Source of the DNA: Forficula auricularia
Taxonomy: Eukaryota > Arthropoda > Insecta > Dermaptera > Forficulidae
DNA: 64,000 nucleotides
Assembly (NCBI GenBank): GCA_024734495.1
Contig: JALMQS010000890.1
Location: 62,001-126,000, forward strand
Direction: 5' to 3'
The position numbers and the translations under genes are program-made. A model generated the notes under the pieces. The model saw only the letters and a program-made list of their open reading frames with translations. It was not told the origin of the DNA and did no database searches. Position 1 is the stretch's first letter, and each line of letters starts with the position of its first letter. This document shows positions 34,301 to 49,300 of this stretch, one piece after another.

Positions 34301-37300
34301 TGAAAAAAGAACTAGTTCATTTGGTCTTTATGTATAAAAAACCCAATTCTTATTTGTTTTAATTATAATAATATTATAATGAAAGATATTTAATTTTATC
34401 TCCAAGAGAGAATTTTAAAAAATTGATATTTTGCTGAGCCAATTAATCCATTAAAAATAAAATAAGCCGGCGTATGGGAGTCGGGATCCGTGCCTATTTA
34501 CATAATGGGTGAAGTAAAAAGTTCTGAGCCTTTTCCGTTAGTTAGCTTTAATGAGCCATATCTCACGATGTATACGTCGCATCTGGTCATATCATTTTTC
34601 GATTTAAAGGTGACAAAAAGCTTTAAAAAAAGTTCTTTGACAGTTTTGTGTTTGATGAAGCCAGTTGTGTTAGAGCATTCCAAAATGGAGGTGAAAATTC
34701 TATACATCGATCGAGAGAGACGAAACGTTGTACAAAAATTGAAGAACTTCAATAAAAAAAACTTTGTCCAATAAACTGAATTTTTAATCTACTAATTATA
34801 ATGGACATTAATCAACATAATTCTATACATTCTTCAGTACCACTAGGACCAAGGGGAAAAAGCGGAGCAGGCGGCCAAAAAAAGTTGTGCGGTTTATGGA
34901 CCCAATACAGTATCGAATGCAACAGCAAAGTGATGGTTCCAACGATTCCGTTCTGGTGATATGGACGTCGAAGATGAGAAAAGCTCTGGTAGGCCAATCG
35001 TCGAAAAAGTCGATAAAATCATGGAAATTATCAAGTCGGACAGGCATGCGAGCACTTATTCCATTGCCCAGGAACTGAAGATTGGCCAGAAAACCGTTTG
35101 GAACCATTCGCAAAAGGCTGGTCTCAAGAAGAAGCTCGATGTATGGATGCCACACGAATTGACGCAAAAGAACCTTCTGATTTTTGCTGAATCGATGGCG
35201 ATGGCGATGAAAAATTGGTCACATACGAGAACAACAGGCAAAAAAGATTGTGGTCTAAGCGCAGTGAGCCGGCCCAAACGATAGCCATGACGGATTAAGG
35301 ACCAGGATGATTTTACTGTGTGTTTGGTGGGATTGGAAGGGAATCATCCACTATGAGGTGCTCCTATCGGGCCAATCGCGCAATTCGATCCTATACTGTC
35401 AACAACTGACCAGATTGAAGCAGGCCAATTGGCCAATAGGAAGGGTGTTGTGTTCCATCAAGTGGACGCCAGGCCGCACACATCGTTAACGACGCGCCAG
35501 AAGCTCCGAGAGCTTGGGTGGGAGGTTATATCGCACCCACCGTATAGCCCAGACCTTGCACCAAGCGATTATCACCTTTTCAAGAATTTCCAAAATTTTC
35601 TTGATGGTATAAAACTGGCCTCAAGAGAGGCTTGTGAAAATGAGCTGGTCAAGTTTTTCACCAATAAGGACGAGGACTTCTTCAACCGCGGAATTATGAG
35701 ATTGACTTCAAAAAGGACACAAGTCATCGAACAAAACGGCGCATATTTGATCTAAATCGAAAAATCCTAACTTTGTTAATTTTATCGTCGAAATAAAGAG
35801 AAAAAAGGCTCAGAACTTTTTACTTCACTTATTATTACTAGCTGAATGAGTGATCGTTCGGTGAATTGAATATTTGAATTGATTATATCTTCCAAAATAC
35901 TTAAGATATCAAATTTGTTTTTATCGTACAAGAGAATGTGGGGAATTTGTGAAGTTTTAAGTTAAGCCATTTCCAAATTTGCCACAGGTACAAAAATCAG
36001 CTGAAAATTGCCATTTTGTGGCTCTTTCACACCGTCATTTTAAATCGAAATAAATCTCAAAAAAATTCAACCTAATTTTAGTTAAGAAGATCTTTACACG
36101 GATAACTCCCACACTAAATTTTATTTCTACTTTATCCAATGCGAATCGACTCCAAATAAAATTCGACCCTCCCCAAAATAATCATTCAATGAAAATGTTG
36201 ATACGATTTTGAATTTATAGAAAAATGAATACATTTTTCTTTTTCGTTTTAAATCTTAAACGGAACCCCAAAAAAGAAGCAAAAATTACTTGAATACCTC
36301 AAAAAATTTATTTTGGACCACACTTAAAATCTAATCCCGAGTCAAATTCAATCAACATTTTAATATGATTTATGATTTCAGGGAAAATTAATAAATTCAT
36401 CTTTTAAATTTCAATTTATTTTGTGCTGTGATAAACCGACGGACAGACAACAGCATTGTAGCAACAGAAATAGGGTCCCGTTTTACTTTTTAAACAGAAC
36501 CCTAAAAAGGATACAAAAATGTTTAATTTACCCTAAAAAGGACACAAAAATGTTTAATTTAATTTCTTCCATCTTCCCGATTTACAAAGATAACTACTAT
36601 TATAATAGAAAGAAAAAAAAACAATATGAATACCTATCCATTAGAGCGTCTTCAAGAAGGGGTGTTACTGCATATATATAATCTTTTCCCATTTCGCCAA
36701 TATATTCAAAAAGAAATGAGAGCGATTTCAAAACTCCATTTTGTACATTAAGTTCAGGAACTCGGTATTCATTCATAAGTGCAGGAAGAACTGTAAATGG
36801 TGAACAAGTTTCTGCAACAATAGCAATTGCAACAGTTGTGCAAACACGATTTTGACGTTCTTGCACTTTAAGATTATTTAGAAGAGTAGCTAAAACATCA
36901 TGGGGACTAAAAGAAGAAGAAAAATTAGTATCAAGAAATATAAAAATAAAGAAAAAAAAAAGAAAAATTGATTTACCCAATAGCTTTAGCAATATAACCG
37001 AATGTATTGACAGTTGCTCGTCGAATGGCTTTTTTATGGGCTTTAAGCAATTCTAATAACTCAAAGCAAATTCGCATCCATTCACGGGCTGACACGTATT
37101 CAGGTCCTCTGTCTGCTATTCTTCCCACAAGGTCTATACAATTTTCTTGAACTTTTTCATGTCTATTTTTCAAAATTGGTGTTAAACGTGGCAGAAGATC
37201 TTTGATAGGTGGTGTCATTTTGGTCATTCCTATTACATTCACAATGGCTTTCAAAGCTCCAAGAATAGAACCTAAAACTTCAGGATATTCTTCACCAAGG

Positions 37301-40300
37301 TATTCATATAAGACAACACCCAAATGACCCATGAGTTTTTCCTGAAAAAATATATAAAAACAGAAGTATATTAGAAACAGCACTAAAAGAATTATCTTTG
37401 AATATATAAATTTAAGCCATTATCAGGTCTATTCTCTAAAAACATTCGTTAAAATTTAACATATTAAATTGGAAATTAAAAGTAAAGTAATAACACTAGC
37501 CTTAAAAAATGCTATTCTCTAAACCAAGTTTTAAGCAGAAAACATAGCTATCTTCATAATGGATCTTGTGGAACACCTAGTGTTTAAAAATAAAATGTTA
37601 ACGTTGCTGTTAAAACTTGGTTTAGAGAATACCATTTTTTAACGCTAGTGTTATTACTTTACTTTTAACGCCCAATTTAAGATGTTAAATTTTAACGTCT
37701 GTTTTTAGAGAATAGACCTGTTTATGTGATAAGAGTGGTGATACTTAAAGTACGATCATTCATAAAACAGGTTTTTATGTTTTATTTTATAAAAATTACA
37801 AAAAATAAGATTAAGAATATATGATTATATAATGTTAATATATTGGAATAAAGGGAATAATTATTTGTCACTGTAAATGTAAACTTTTATAATGAAAAGT
37901 AAAAGTATGTACCTAAGCCCAATTAGGACACGTACCTAAGGAATCAATAAATAATAATAATAAAAATAAATATATATATATAAGATTATATTGAAGGAGA
38001 CAATAAAAGAGTGTGTCTTCTACAGGAATTATAAATTTTATTTATAACGAGACTATAGTTTCGAGAGCTTTGCCCTCTTCATCAGTCTATTACAAGTGAT
38101 TCACAGGAATTAATGTATGAATGGAAAATGGAGCTACCGAGCTACATCAGTGGGTTTCAATGTATAAAATACAAACATGATGATTCAACATTCATTTGAA
38201 AATAATGGTTATGCAAAGTACTACAAACGTTAAAGGGTTAAAAAGATAAATCTAAAAGCTTTAGTAAAATAAAATATTCTATTAACTAAAACGATAGAAA
38301 ATTGAAGATTAAAAATATAAATGATAAGAAATTAAGAAAAAACATATAATAATAATAATAAAAAATTATAAGATAAGTTATTTATATTAAAAATAAAATT
38401 TAGGATATTTACCTCTTGACAGGTTTTCATTACAACGGCAATTCTAGAAATGAGATCTGCTGCTTGTTGCCGAACTTTAGCTGATTTATTATTGAGACGC
38501 CAAAGAATTGTTCCACAAATTTGAGGTAAATAAGGCTTAACACGTTTTGCAAGTTGATTAACAATGGTTCCAAAGCCATTCAACATAACCACATCCTAAA
38601 ATATCAAATATTATTATTAATAATAATATTAATTTATAATCTGATTTCATAAAAATATAAGAAAAATTATTACCTCTGTGGTTTGTTCTTGGAAAGCATA
38701 AAGTATTCCATCAATAAGTTGTTCTTCTAATCTGGAATCAATATCAGCTGCTCCTAAATTCGCCATTATCTTTTCTATTGTTTCCATGACCATTTTTCTA
38801 TATTGTTCGTTTTCATCTTTGAGATCATCAACTACTCTGTTTATAATTTCTGAAGCACCAACTTTATTTGCTATTTCAACAGTTGTATCAACGAGTTGTA
38901 AAAAATATTATAAAAATATATTAATTTTTATGTACAAAAGATACTGATAAAATTAAATCAAAGCCAAATAAATAAATAAAAATTTATATAATTGGCTTTG
39001 TCATTAAAATTCAAAAATTACTATGTTAGGCGAACTTATTTTCACTCAGGGCTGGGCAGTACTAGTTAGTTATAAGTACTCCAATTACTTGAGTCCGTTA
39101 CTTTTTGTAATTTGTAACTGTAAATTCTTATAGTGCCATGCCCTAACGGGCATCCCGCTCCTCTACGCATATACCTGTGCTGGGTATGTTTAGCTAATTT
39201 ACACAGATATACGGGACCTACTTTTTAACGCCGGTTCAAACGGCTAGTTTGGAGAGGTTGACTAAGCAATTATACTCTTAGTAGTTTGCCATTGCTTTCT
39301 AAGAGGAGGCGACTGCATATATCTGCCTAGACTCAGTCTCGAACCAGCGTACTTTAGGACATCGGCCCGACACTGACCACTGACCCAGTCGCCTCTAACT
39401 GTAATTAGTCCCTTTGAAAAGAACAAGTACTTGTAGACGGATCCATTTTTTTTTTGGAAGCAAGACTTACTATAAAGATATTATTATAGTTTCTTTACCT
39501 TCGGTAAAATTGCCAAGATTTCGTATGAAATATTTAGCGATTTTTGTCTTAAAAGTGAATCAATATTAAGTAAAAAAATAAATGGATTCAAGTAAAGTTT
39601 TCTAGGAATTTGGATGAGTTTACCTTTAAGAAAGTGAAGGATAGAAAAAAACGAATATATTTATATTCTTTTAGAACTTAAGGTAGTTGTTTCGCGACAA
39701 TACTAGCAAAAAGTTAATGCTAGATTATATAGAACAGATAATAAGGATTCATAATTCATAGACCCAAAACTTTTTGCTGTTTATGTACCACTACTAGCTA
39801 ATCCCGTGCTCGTTTGACAAATTTGACAACACTGTCCGAGCTTGTGTATATTTTTTCATAGAAATGTTAGATAAAGTACATTATAAAGGGAGATTTATAA
39901 AACAAAAAATTCTTAATAAGCGATTGAAAGCTGTTGCGACAATGGCTGAAGCGAAAAAATGTCAAAAAATTACTAAAATTAACCCACTTTTTAGGTTAAA
40001 TAAATGCGTTGTTGCCAGCTTGTTTTTAGTGTAAATTTTTCATTATTATCTCAGAAACTGTGTTGTAATTATGAATTAAAATTTTCTTAAAAAATGTATT
40101 AGTTATTGTTTAATGTTGGTTTAGTTTTTTATAAGAATGGTAAGAAGAGTTTAATTATAATTAAATATGTATGTAAGCTTTCCGATATCCCGTATAGTGC
40201 AATGTATAATGGTCTGAAAAACTTTGGAATTTAATATCTCCGGAACTATATTGTTCATAAATTTCCTTTTGCCACCAATCGATGCCGAAGTATTTAAATA

Positions 40301-43300
40301 ATAATCCGTATAAATTTCAAAAAAATCCTAAGAAAACCCACATGGGGAAACAACTACCTTAAATTGATATAATTATTTTTGTAGAAATTAAAATTATTAG
40401 AGGATGAATTAGTGTTTGAAAAAATTGATTTAGAAAAATTAAAATAGAATTAGATAGAATTGCCTAAAAAAAATGTCGATGTGCTACTCACATATTGTCC
40501 CTTAACGCGGACGGATTTTAAAAATGTCTTAAGATATTCTCCTGCTTCCAAATACCATTACCCTGGCACTTGCAACATTTTCTCCTCATTGTTTACACTG
40601 AACAAATCGATTTTTTTTTAATTAACTTGTACATAACAAGGCAACTAGTTACAGTAACTTTTACTAGTTCATCTAAATGAAAGGATTCAATAGTTTTAAT
40701 CAGTTCTTTAAAATGAAATTAACTAGTAACTAGCTTCCCAAAAGTGATGGAACTGCCCTGCTCTGTTAACAGTAATTTTATTTTGATTATATAAATTGAT
40801 CTAAAATAATCAACTTACTTGTCGATAATTCCTTCTGTCTAAAGCCATACGATGATTCCAGAAATGTTTAAAGAAATGCGGTAATATTTCATCTTTAATA
40901 TATTGTGCTTCCACACCATCAGTACCACAACATTGTTTTACTACTTTCAAGACAATTTTTTTCATTTCTTCATCAGGGGACTGAAATTCTCGAATCAAAA
41001 TCAACATCACTTCTCTGGTATAGTAATTGGCATATTCAGCATCCATCAAAGGTATAAGATAACCAATAGCTTTCAAAAATGCAGCTAAACCCTGAAAAAT
41101 AAAATTTATTAATATAAATTCTCTATTTATTAAATTATTTCTTTCTTACTTTTCCTCGATGTTTTCGAATACCCTGCCAAAGGGGTTTAAGAACAGAATC
41201 AAAACTTTCTATACCATATGGAGTAGCAGCTTCTGCAAGAGCTGCAATGGCTAAAGCAGTGATTGTTCGTACTTTTTGCTGTTCATCTCCTAAGCCTAAT
41301 AAATTAACATAAAAAATCTCATTAGTTAATGAAGAAATAAATTAACAGGAATATTGTTACTATAAAAAGGGACTTTTTATTTTGTTTTTATAATTAAATA
41401 AAAATAAAACTTACCATGTTCAATAATTTCAACAAGACTTTTCAAATGGGGCAGGATTGCGCATCCCATAAGAATCGCAATTTGCTGGACGATCTTAATG
41501 CCTGTATGTCTGGCTTGCCAGGACTTTTTACTTCGACAAACGGCTTTCAAAAACGGTAGTAGAGATGGAATACCTTTAAAGAAAAATAAGTATTAAAATG
41601 AGAAATATTTTTACAAAAAATTAATTTTTAAAAATTAGATTTATTTTTTTTAAATTTTAGCTAAATCGTATTCTTTAAAAATTATTAATTTTCTTAAGAA
41701 AAGGTTTTCGTTTTTATTTCTAATGCTGTTGTGATAAGTTATTTTGCTAAAACAGTAAGGTCGAGTTCCGAATTGTGCTGAGTGCGCAACACTACTTATT
41801 TCAGATTTATATTTTAAGGTGGCCGTCTTCAAAAATGAAATCTATAAGATTTTAATAAAACTCTGGGGATGGGTAAATCTACTACCCGAGAATCCGTAAT
41901 CAAAATTTCAGATAGATTCTCCGTCTAGTAACATTAATATGAAACTCCAAAGTTTCGCGATTTTACATGGGCAGTATAGGGAAAACAAAAAAAACGAACG
42001 TGTTTATTGATCGCAAATCTCCAAAACTCATAAGATATCTACAAAAAACTAGTCATATGTTCTTAGAAATAAGACAAATCATTTGAGCTCTTAAAAAATG
42101 TATCTCATCGACTTATTTTCAAAGATATTAATAAATAAAGACTTATAATCAATAGAGATTGGTAACCCTGCCTCACCCGACCAATTTTTTCTGACAAGAA
42201 CGCATATAAGACGCTCTCTCCTTTCTCTGTTTAGTTGCGTTTCAAGTCTGAATAACTTTTATTTCCAGCTATCATTTTTTTGCAACATGAATCATTTGTT
42301 AACCGTTTTATTACATCGAGTTCCAACATTTTAGTCTTTAAATGTCGAATATGTTGTCGGAGAATCCGGGACATGGCGTGGATTTGAAAAGACGGTCACC
42401 TTAAGCACTCGTGATGGTCATCTGAAGTATGGTGACCATATCGAATTCAAATAGAAGTTTAAACTCATTTTAAAATCGAAAAAACTGATTTCACTCAAAA
42501 GAATGATTAAAGAAATAATTTCGAATAATAATAAATATAATTATTAATTAATATCAATAATAATTAGGGCTCGGATATCGACCTATTTGCCTTTTTTTTT
42601 ATTTATGGCTTAAAATTTAGGCCAATATGATATCTATGCGTTTCATGAAATTCTGAATAAAATAAGAGGCATTTGTTAGTCCCTATAATGCCTATTTTGC
42701 CCTATTCTGGGTGTTAGTGCCTATTTAATCTATAAATGCCTTTTTTAGTGCCTATTTTAACTAAAATTGGCAATTTCCATCTAAAATTGGCAATTTCCAT
42801 TTTTTACGATCTATACCTTTTCTAAATTTAAAAGTTTTTATGAATTATTAAGAAAATATTCCAAAAAAATTATTTATCGAGCGGCTGCGGCTGCGGCAGG
42901 GTCGACTAAGGACGCCCGAAAATCGAAAAGTGGACCATATTTAATAGCTTGTTCCGAATTTGAAGCAACAAATAGTTCTAGAGCAATTCGCAAAGTATTA
43001 CGTAAGTTTCAATTTCCTTGTCTCCTAAAAATATTATGTATGTATAATATTTTCCTTTTCTTAATGTAAATTTGCATTATACTTGTACGGGTATCCATCC
43101 TGTGGCTTGCAGAAAATAATGATGAAAAATTTTTGGTATTACTCACAGAGCGCTCAGTCAATATTTTACTTTTTTACCTTTTGGTTCTTAAAATGCCTTT
43201 TTATGGGCCTATTTTTACTTAAAATGCCTTTATAAGTGCCTATTTTAGCTATTGTTAGTGCTTAGTTGCCTGGCTATTTTAAAGATTTTTGGTGCCTTTA

Positions 43301-46300
43301 AATCCGAGCCCTAATAATAATCTTCAATCATTTCGTGATTATAAACAAATACAAAACAAAATCTGTGAGGGTGCTTAAAGGAAGAATTGATAGCGATGTC
43401 AGCACACTTTCAAATAAGGACCCACCGATAGTGACGCAATCACAATTCGGAAGGCATCCACGACCTTAATTTATTCTTGAGAAATATATATATATTTTTT
43501 TCTAAATAAAGCTTGGTCTTTAACTAAAAAAACATATTTTCTCAATATGTCCAGTAAAACTTAAAATATTGTAAATTAAATTTACCTAATGCAGATGCGA
43601 CTACAGCAAAAGCTCTGGCAGTGGTATTTCGTACATATTCATCAATATTGTCAATATCAGGTCTCATGGTCGAAATCATAGTTGCTAAACCAGCAGCTTT
43701 AGCCAAATTCGAAATGATTTCTCGACCTTCAACTCGAGCATAATAATCTTCATCAATAAGAAGAGGTTCAATAACTACTAAAATCTAAATAGAAAAAAAA
43801 TTTCAAATTAATATAATTAAAATATATTGATAATATACAATCTTTTTTATATCAATTTGAAAATATATTCTGAACGCCTCATTTCACTTTTATTAATTTA
43901 TATAAGTTTAAAAGAATATAAATGAAGCACTCAAAATTTATTTCCAATAAGATTATTTAAAATTTTTTACCTTATGAACGTAAGGCCGAACAAGATCATC
44001 CAATTTATAAAGAATTCGATCTATAACTTTAACAAGTAAATGCCGTTCTTGATCTTCAAGCGTCGGGGACATTAAAAGTGGCAAAATTTGATTAAAGAGA
44101 GGTCCAGCGCCAAACTCTCGAGCCTTATCAGTAATTTGTCGCAAAGCATTTTTTCTCATTGGCGGAGTGCCATTTTTAATTTTCAAAAGTAATTTCATAA
44201 TTTTTCTTTCTTTTTGTTCTTCTGGACTAAGACTTTCTTCATCGACATCAACCAAAAATATATATATTTAAAATTATACGATTATTGTTTAAATAATAAT
44301 CAATTATTTAATTCTTGGTTGTATTTCTTATAAATCTTTCAAATTAATTCTTTCTCTTTAAGGAAGTTCTTTCGCGACAATCCACACAAAAAGTTTTAGC
44401 CTCGTAACCACTCATTAAATATGAACGGAACTAAAATTTTAGGTTATGTTTTTTTAACGTGACTGTACCACTCACTCTATGAAATCTCTATATGGATACA
44501 CACATACTTGCCGGATCGTTTCCAAGCCATTGATCTCATATCCCCTCCACTAAAAATAATCGCCCAAATATGTTTGTTTTTTATCAAAACTAAGAGGTAA
44601 ATAATTCCAATTTTTTTTTAAGTTACTCCGAATATATTATTCTAACAAATATTAGTTTTTCATCAAGATGGTGAAAGTCCTTCATTGAAAAAAAATTAAA
44701 TAATGATCATTTCCCCACCCTTTCCCTATGTAAAAAATGTCATTTTTAATTGCAATTATTTCATGTTTGGTGTGGTAAATCGTCTTCAAATTTTAACAGT
44801 GTGTGTATTATGCTTTTAATGACTTATATTCCAAGTTTCAAGGACTTCTTGAATTTTTGCATTTGTGAAAGAACTACCTTAAATAAACAATTAATAATGT
44901 TTCAGTATAACTGTGAGGATTTTGGAAATTTGGTAAAAATAATTTCTATTAAGTAATGGATAATTAAAAAAAAACTAGCGAAGATGGGCAAACATTATGC
45001 GAAACATGTATAAATGAATGGATTTTCAAAATGTGAGACCAAGAAATTTAAAAAAAAAATTAAATTTACTTTTTTTGATGTTCGAATTGTGATAAAAGAA
45101 TGAATTTGAAAGATATAATAATCAATTACATATAAATGAAATTATTACCAAAAGTTTATCAAAATACTGAGCATCTTCAGGTTTCATAAAAGGAAGATTC
45201 CCTTTAGGTTGATTATCCACAAATTTTCCAGCGGAAGATTTATCCTCTTGTTGAATAAAAAATCCGGCAGGAGTGCCTGCCATCGGCGTAGGAGTAGCTG
45301 TCAATTTACGAGCAGGGGTTCTAATTGGAATGTAATCTGAAAATAATAATTAATTTAAATTAGAGACATTTTAAGATATATATAAGAAAAAAAATTTAAT
45401 AAACTTTGGAATAGGTTCGAAGTTCCTGGAAAGAAGTTTAAGGGAGGATTTATATTTATGTAAAGCAGTGTTTTTCAACCTTTTTCATGACGCGAGCCCT
45501 TTAGTATGAAAAAAAATTTTGCAACCCCTATAGCCCCACTATTTGTAGCCTGTATTTTATTATGTTACAAATATAAAATCATTTCTATTAATTTTTATAA
45601 TTAGGTATCAGCTAAATACATAATTAAGTACCTATAACAGACATATTTTTATATCGCTAAACGCCTCGATGGAAAAGCGATAAGACAATAGTAGATTAAT
45701 AATGGACGTGCGTACTCAGAATTAACCACAGAAGCTTTGAAGTGTTTAATTCCATTTGCCACATCTAACTTAAAAGTGTTTAATTCCATTTGCCACATCT
45801 AACTTAAAATTGAGTTGACGTTTTCGTCAATGGCCCAAATAAAAAGTAAACACAGAAATTGTCTAAATTTAGAAAACGATTTAATTCTATGGTATGTGTA
45901 GCAAAAACGGATCCACGATTGGAATTAATATATATAGGTTTGAAATCTTAATAAGAAATTTTTTAATTACGCTCATCTGTAAAACAGATGTAATGGTCAA
46001 GTGATTTCCGCCATGACAAACAAACCCTTGCAAAAGACGCCTTCCGCTCTTTTTCAAGTAACCCTTAATAAAAGTCTCTGAGATCATATGCCGAAAGGAA
46101 ATACGTCATAAATTTAAGAGAAGGATGACAATTGTGTGAATTCTCCAAATATTGTTATTAACGAATGTATGGAATTTTCCATCTAAAATGTCATGTGACT
46201 TCTCCTACCCTTAAGAAATAATGTCAGCCGAGAAACCCTCGGTGGACTTGCAGTCAGTCAACGAACAGACGAGATTCAGATACAAACGCATATGAAACGA

Positions 46301-49300
46301 TAGATTCAACCCCCTCTGCTTAAACGAATAACGAAGTCTCTCTTAACGATTATAATTACTAATACGCCTTATATTAATTAACGCCCTTCAAGTGAAAGTG
46401 TTATTTAAACCTGTATATAGAATATTATACCTGTAATAAATATTTTATCACAAATTAACTCCTTTTATTTGATAAACCCCAAGACATAACGCAACAAGCC
46501 ACAAGTGAACCCACACGATAGGGATTAATGAAGAATACAAACCCCACATATATTAGTTTTTAAGGAATTTGGTGTTGGTACTTCTGTTGGTTTTTAAATT
46601 ATTGGATAAAATATACTTGGTAGGTTTCACATTAAGATATTAAAAATAAATTCGTTTTATTTTTATATCTTAATGTGAAACCTACCAAGTATATTTTATC
46701 CAATAACCCACATATATTTTTAAACTTTGTTTTTTTTTCTTTTTTACTAGGGGTCGCGACCCACAGGTTGAAAAACACTGATGTAAAGCATATCTTTTTG
46801 CTAAACTTACTAGCTGGTGGCTGAAGAATTTTATATCCAGGTGGAAACATAGAGTCAAGTTCATCATCTGCTAATGGACGATTACGTTCATCTATTTCTC
46901 GTTCCCATCTATAAGCTTGTAATTGTTCTGGTGTCATTGCGGAAATATGGCCAGGGGTTGGAGTAGCAAGTCCCATAGCCTTGTGGCCTGTTGGAGTAAC
47001 TCCTGAAGGAGTCATTACACTTGGAGTAGCAGATCCTACTGTAGAGGATCCACTTCCTCCTGGAGTTCCATGAGGTGTTAGAGGAGTTCCTGGTGTTTGT
47101 GGAGTTAATGCTCCAGGAGTGGTCATATTTGCGGATGGAGTTTCGTCCCAGCGAGAACGTCGTTTGCTAGCTGATGGCGTTGGGGTTTCCATTAATTCAC
47201 CACCGCTAGATCCAACTACACCTGATCCTCCTCTATCTGTTCTAGGTGTTTCAGCCCAACCGCTATTATGGCCAGGAGTCTCGCGTTCAGTTTTAGGAGT
47301 TTCATCCCAACGATTACGTCGACTGGAAGCTCCAAGACCAAGCCCACCCATGGAGCTCGATTTATCATGACCTGGAGTTTCTCTGCCGGGAGTTGCTTGA
47401 CCAGGAGTCGCTTCCCACATTCTGGTGCTCTGACCCGGTGTTGCACCAGGTGTCTCTGCCCCTTTCCCATGACCTGGGGTTTCATCCCATCGAGTTGATG
47501 CAGGAGTAGCCTAAAATTAAACATCTCTTTAGATAAAATACTTATTTTACAAATATTTAGTTATATTATTTTAAAATCAATTATTGATTACACTGCCCAA
47601 CAATGAAAATGCCTTGGGCTCAAAAATAGCTGATTCTTATGTATGTATGCTAAATTCAAAAATCACCATAAAAATTATCGATTAGCTCTTGTTTTGGCGA
47701 TATTAACGGTCAAAACGACGAAAAACAAATTTTCGAGTCCCATTAGATATTAAACAGCAATATTTGAAATCACAATATTTTGTTGACGTAATAGAAAACA
47801 GATTTGATTTCAAATTACCACTTGTTTGTAGCTCAATTAGAGCTCGAGTTATAACTAAAAAACTAAAACTAAGTGATTATAAGGATAATAAACATAGATA
47901 AAAACACATGGTCTTAGTTTTTTAGTTATAACTCGGAGTTCTATTTGAGCTACAAAACAAGTGGTAATTTGAAAATCAAAGAGAAGCTGTTTTCTATTGC
48001 GCCAACAAAAAATATTGTGATTTTAAATATTGCTGTTTTAATATTTAATGGGACTCGAAAAATAGGTCAAAATGGCCTTTTTCGTGGTTTTATATTATTA
48101 TAACCACTACAAAAACAAACGTTATACAGAATATAGGTATTTTTCCTTTATTTGAATGCACAATGAATATAAAAATTGTGAAATAGACCTTTTTTGTAGA
48201 GTTGTGTTATTTTATTCTATATAAATAAATGGAATTTATTCATGAATATCAATCAGAAAAAACGTTTAATCTTTTAATTTAACCAAAAACGTTTGAAATA
48301 TTAATAAACACTTTTTCTGAGTATTATTAAAGAATTGTATTCATTTATATAAAATCAAAATAGATAAATATATGAGTCAGGTTGGCCGAGTGGTTATTGT
48401 GCATGGCTTCTAATCAAGCTAGTGAGGGTTCAAGCAAATATTTCACCGGCTATAATCTGATTCCTTAAGAGGAAGGCAATTGGAAATCACCCCTGAGAAA
48501 AATTTCCCCAGGAAAATTACAATGGAGAGGATAGTCTCAATAGTAATCGCCGACGCTCGGAATCGAGTATGGCACTTGAAGAAGATAAATATATAGTACT
48601 TTAGTAAAAGAAAAAAAATACTTACATCTGCATGGTCCCAACCCGATGATTGTTTGTTCCTTTTTACTGGAGCAGCGGATTCGACACTCTCCCCGCCAGT
48701 TTGATCCCATCGACCCCTTTTCTTTGATGCAGTGGATTTTATAGCATCTCCATTGGATACTGGTTTCAGTGTACCATCCTTCGCTTTTTCTATAAGCTTT
48801 TTACGAATCTATATAAAAGAATTTAATATAATTTATAAATTAATATTCTTATTTTATCTAGTTATATTAGACGAGGAATTCTTATGTATATAACATATAT
48901 ATAATTGGTTTCTCGGGAATGGCTCTTACGATTTCGATGAAATTCACGAATTAGAGGGATGTTGGAAATTCGATCTGTCAGGGTCTCATCTTCGGGTAAC
49001 TTTAGTTTGAATGATTTTTTAATTAAAGTAATTATTCTCAGGTAGTTGTGTCAATAAAAATGTATTAAAAGAAAAATATTTGATTAGATTTATTGAAGAA
49101 GTTGTAGAACATCTTAATTATTGGGTTGATGAAAAAACTGCCTAAAGATAATGAAAGCTACTAATTCCGAATAAAAGAATAGCGTAATTTTCATTTTCTT
49201 ATAAAACCCAACGATTCAGAGGATCGTCCCTCTTCAGAGGTAGGGGGGAGGGGAGGGTCCAGTGGGGGAAATTAAAATTTAATTTTTTTCAAAAATATTA

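Noticed and set aside
47119..47524. Other-frame open readings over SF3B1 exon 7
   Set aside because: Shadows of the Thr-Pro-rich exon. Only the minus-strand frame with RWDETP motifs is conserved.
48374..48450. Ser/Leu-type tRNA gene
   Set aside because: Box B is broken and the tail is SINE-like.
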